A stretch of 8,671 bases of DNA from an uncultured Eubacterium sp. (GTDB taxonomy: Bacteria > Bacillota > Clostridia > Lachnospirales > Lachnospiraceae), in assembly GCA_910579075.1 (NCBI GenBank), contig CAJTSV010000134.1, forward strand, positions 1-8,671, in the 5' to 3' direction. The notes beneath the pieces are model-generated. The model had not been told where the DNA came from, did no database searches, and worked only from the letters and a program-made list of their open reading frames with translations. A program made the position numbers and the translations under genes. This document shows, piece after piece, positions 6,285-8,671 of the stretch (the stretch's first letter is position 1; every line of letters begins with the position of its first letter).

Positions 6285-8513
6285 TCATTTCCTGTTTTCT
6301 CCTTCTTTTTTAAAAATATATACATGGCTGATGAAGTCCTTCTTTACCGGCTCTGCGGTAATTCCGGCATACATCAGTTCATCTCCACCATAACAGGAGC
6401 CGTCCTGCAAAAACCGATAGTTCCAGTTCTCACGCAAACCTTTTAATTTTACGGGCGTATTCACCTGCACTGCCTCCGAAAGAATCTGCGCATAACAATA
6501 AATGACGGTTTGTTCATCCTCCGACACAAAATTCCATGCAGCCACATTCCCTGTCTGTGGATTTATGAGCCGGTAAAACCTTCCCTTCTGAATCACCTCT
6601 CGAACCTCTTTATAAAAGGCAATCTGCTCTTTTACGGTCTCTTTTTCTTTCTCCGGCAAAATCCGAAAGTCCATTTCATATCCCAGATTGCCAGACATGG
6701 CAATCGTAAATCTGGCGGCCAGGGGTGTTTCCCTTCCTACCTGCAGATTGGGTGATACGGAAACATGCGCTCCCATAGTCACAGGCGGGAAGAACAGGCT
6801 GGTTCCATACTGAATCTTCATCCGGCAGATTGCATCCGAATTATCGCTTGCCCAGGTCTGGGGCATATAGTACAGCATTCCCGCGTCATACCTTCCCCCG
6901 CCGCTGGAGCATCCTTCAAAAAGAATCTCCGGGAATTTCCGGTTCAGCGTGTCTAATATGTAATACAGCCCAAGCATATATCTGTGTGACAGCTCCCTCT
7001 GCTGCTTTCCATCCAGATAGAAAGAACCAAGGTCTGTCATATGGCGGTTCATATCCCACTTCACATAGCTGATGTCCGCCGCTTCCAAAAGCCCTGCCAC
7101 CGAATGGATGACATATTTGCAGACTTCGGGATTTGACAGGTCAAGCACATACTGGTATCTGCTTAAAACCGGTTCATAATCCGGACTTCGGATTATCCAG
7201 TCCGGATGGCTTCTGTAAAGGTCACTGTCCGGTGAAACCATTTCCGGCTCAAACCAGATGCCGAAATCCATCCCCATACTGCGGATATCCTTTGCCAGAC
7301 GGGAGATTCCGCCCGGAAATTTCTCCCTGTCCCAGGTCCAGTCCCCAAGCGCCCTTTTATCATCTACGCGTTTTTTAAACCACCCGTCATCCACCACAAA
7401 CAGCTCAATCCCCAGCTTTGCGGCTTCCCCTGCAAGCGTGCGGCACTTCTCCTCATTCACATGAAACTCAAAAGCCTCCCAGCTATTTAGAAGCACCGGC
7501 CTTTCCTTATCCCGGTAAATGCCCCTGCACAGCCGTTTCCGGTACAAACTGTGATAGGTATGGGACATCCCGTTCAATCCCTGCCCGGAGTAAACAAGCA
7601 CAGTCTCCGGGCACACAAACCGTTCCCCGCTTTTTAAATTCCATCCAAAGGTTAATGGATTCATACCCATCTGTACCCTGGTACTCTTAAACTGGCCTGC
7701 CTGGACAACCGCCTGGAAATCTCCGCTGTATACAAACTGGAATCCCCACACTTCCCCGCTGTGTTCCCCTGCTTCCTTCTCCATCAGTACAATCCCCGGC
7801 GTTGCCTGGGGGCTGCTGCATCCCCGGATGCTCTCTGCCACAACGGAGTCACTGCTGACCGGCCTGCGGTTTAAATTCTTCTCATTCATATGCCCTCCGG
7901 TCATGGTCAGCACGTCATACCCTGTTCCCGGAAAATCCATGCTCATGCTCATCAGCCGTTCCAGGTACAGCTCCTGCTTTCCTGCGTTGATGACCTCCAC
8001 ATGGCGGCAGACAGCGTCATAATCCCGGAAAATCGTATAATAAAGTGCAATCCCGGCATTCATGGTTTTATCTTCCAGTTCTACACACAAGGTAAGCGCT
8101 TCCTCATCGTCTTCCGTATATACAGACGGCAGCCCGGGAAGTATCGGTTTGCCCCGGATGATTCTATAATTCTTGTAATAAAATCTCGTAACCCTTCTTC
8201 CGTCTTCTGTCTGTATCACATAAGCCGGACTGCGGAAATCCCCCTGGTTCATGTCCGGGTATTCCTGCGGAAGCGTATCCAGCGAAAACGTCCTTTCTTC
8301 GGGAATCGGATTTGAGCAAAAGCCTCTGTCATAAAAATACGGCCGGCTGATTCCACGGTAATTCTGAATGTTCCTGCCAAAATACCCGTGCATAAGATAC
8401 CTGTTTTTCTCCACGCTAAAAGCATAGCTGATACGTCCATTAGACAGCATAAACGTTTTTTCTTGTTCGATATACTTTATCTCCACCTGTTTCATCCCTC
8501 CCTGTTTATTCAA
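6285..8513 (-). CDS. GH36 alpha-galactosidase
   Basis: This 742-residue enzyme hydrolyses terminal alpha-1,6-galactose from melibiose, raffinose and related plant oligosaccharides. It has no signal peptide or membrane segment, so it is cytoplasmic. The N-terminal beta-sandwich (about 1-330) is followed by a (beta/alpha)8 barrel and a C-terminal beta domain (about 650-742). GH36 hallmarks, numbered from the TTG start, are LLNSWEAFEF (341-350), VVDDGWF, GIWFEPEMVSPDSDLY, YVKWDMNR with predicted nucleophile D487, EGCSSGGGRYD (533-543) and QTWASDNSD with predicted acid/base D557. Length is normal for the bacterial family and no key residue is missing. Start choice is open. TTG 8511-8513 has AAGGA 8 nt upstream. 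ATG 8493-8495 has GGGAGGG almost touching it. GTG 8484-8486 sits about 10 nt after GGAGG. The 742-residue form is reported, but a start six or nine residues later is equally possible. Confidence 0.96.
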   Translation of the reverse strand: MNKQGGMKQVEIKYIEQEKTFMLSNGRISYAFSVEKNRYLMHGYFGRNIQNYRGISRPYFYDRGFCSNPIPEERTFSLDTLPQEYPDMNQGDFRSPAYVIQTEDGRRVTRFYYKNYRIIRGKPILPGLPSVYTEDDEEALTLCVELEDKTMNAGIALYYTIFRDYDAVCRHVEVINAGKQELYLERLMSMSMDFPGTGYDVLTMTGGHMNEKNLNRRPVSSDSVVAESIRGCSSPQATPGIVLMEKEAGEHSGEVWGFQFVYSGDFQAVVQAGQFKSTRVQMGMNPLTFGWNLKSGERFVCPETVLVYSGQGLNGMSHTYHSLYRKRLCRGIYRDKERPVLLNSWEAFEFHVNEEKCRTLAGEAAKLGIELFVVDDGWFKKRVDDKRALGDWTWDREKFPGGISRLAKDIRSMGMDFGIWFEPEMVSPDSDLYRSHPDWIIRSPDYEPVLSRYQYVLDLSNPEVCKYVIHSVAGLLEAADISYVKWDMNRHMTDLGSFYLDGKQQRELSHRYMLGLYYILDTLNRKFPEILFEGCSSGGGRYDAGMLYYMPQTWASDNSDAICRMKIQYGTSLFFPPVTMGAHVSVSPNLQVGRETPLAARFTIAMSGNLGYEMDFRILPEKEKETVKEQIAFYKEVREVIQKGRFYRLINPQTGNVAAWNFVSEDEQTVIYCYAQILSEAVQVNTPVKLKGLRENWNYRFLQDGSCYGGDELMYAGITAEPVKKDFISHVYIFKKEGENRK

Positions 8514-8671
8514 GTCTTTTTTCCTTATTTTTCAAGGATTTTTAGTTACATATCTCAGATGAATGAGCCAGGATGATGGACATTTCTTTGTATCTGGTAC
8601 GAAAATAGAGGTGTTGGGGTATACGAAATAGAACGTCTTCCGTTTCCGCTCTACATGGCCTTGTGTATGCC
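8514..8671. other. Upstream region of the GH36 gene, right window edge
   Basis: No gene can be assigned. On the minus strand one frame is open for 42 codons from the edge (8670) to a TAA at 8542-8544, ending 28 nt before the GH36 TTG. It could be the tail of an upstream gene, but its residues match no family I recognise. A plus-strand frame beyond about 8576 is also open to the edge and equally unassigned. A five-base dyad, TCCTT/AAGGA (8522-8538), overlaps the putative GH36 ribosome binding site. No convincing promoter was found. Confidence 0.25.

Noticed and set aside
6125..6325. A 66-codon minus-strand frame between GH36 and the response regulator
   Set aside because: Its upstream part lies within the end of GH36 and ahead of the predicted promoter. 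Only the last 27 codons have a usable ribosome binding site, and they are listed separately.
6147..8513. GH36 gene and two-component/ABC genes as one functional operon
   Set aside because: They share a strand, but a good promoter lies between them and the functions are unrelated. Read-through is possible but does not imply a joint role.
1..8671. tRNA, rRNA and CRISPR arrays
   Set aside because: None was seen on either strand: no cloverleaf-like segment with conserved tRNA arms and no regularly spaced repeats.

Overview
The window looks like a chromosomal segment from a gut-type Firmicute (Clostridia, probably Lachnospiraceae). The evidence is strong AAGGAGG-type ribosome binding sites, a cytoplasmic GH36 alpha-galactosidase, an OmpR-type two-component system fused in layout to an FtsX-type ABC exporter, and fragments of mobile elements common in that group. 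This placement is inference from gene content; no rRNA or other marker is present.

Layout. Positions 1-1140 are a graveyard of mobile elements. It holds (i) the 3' part of a GC-rich large serine recombinase that enters from the left edge and is cut at about 398; (ii) an inverted 5' fragment of an XRE/HTH regulator gene, also cut near 430; and (iii) the left end and first codons of an IS110-family insertion sequence, cut at about 1130 and carrying a frameshift. The roughly 200 nt non-coding leader of this IS110 remnant (about 799-1017) folds on paper into two long stem-loops with internal loops, followed by a hairpin that covers the transposase ribosome binding site. One internal loop is complementary to the presumed left terminus of the element. 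This is the layout of an IS110 bridge RNA and is the most interesting item in the window.

Positions 1145-6262 hold one operon on the minus strand, read from right to left: promoter (about 6234-6262), response regulator, sensor histidine kinase, ABC ATPase and an FtsX-type permease. Tight spacing (9 nt, 57-63 nt, then a 7 nt overlap) argues for co-transcription. The kinase probably senses an envelope-active compound or envelope state. The regulator would then control the exporter operon, a layout like the streptococcal VncRS-Vex systems. No terminator is seen after the permease, where the IS110 remnant abuts it.

Positions 6285-8513 encode a complete GH36 alpha-galactosidase, also on the minus strand, with an ambiguous start. 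It is metabolically unrelated to the exporter and has its own upstream region running off the right edge.
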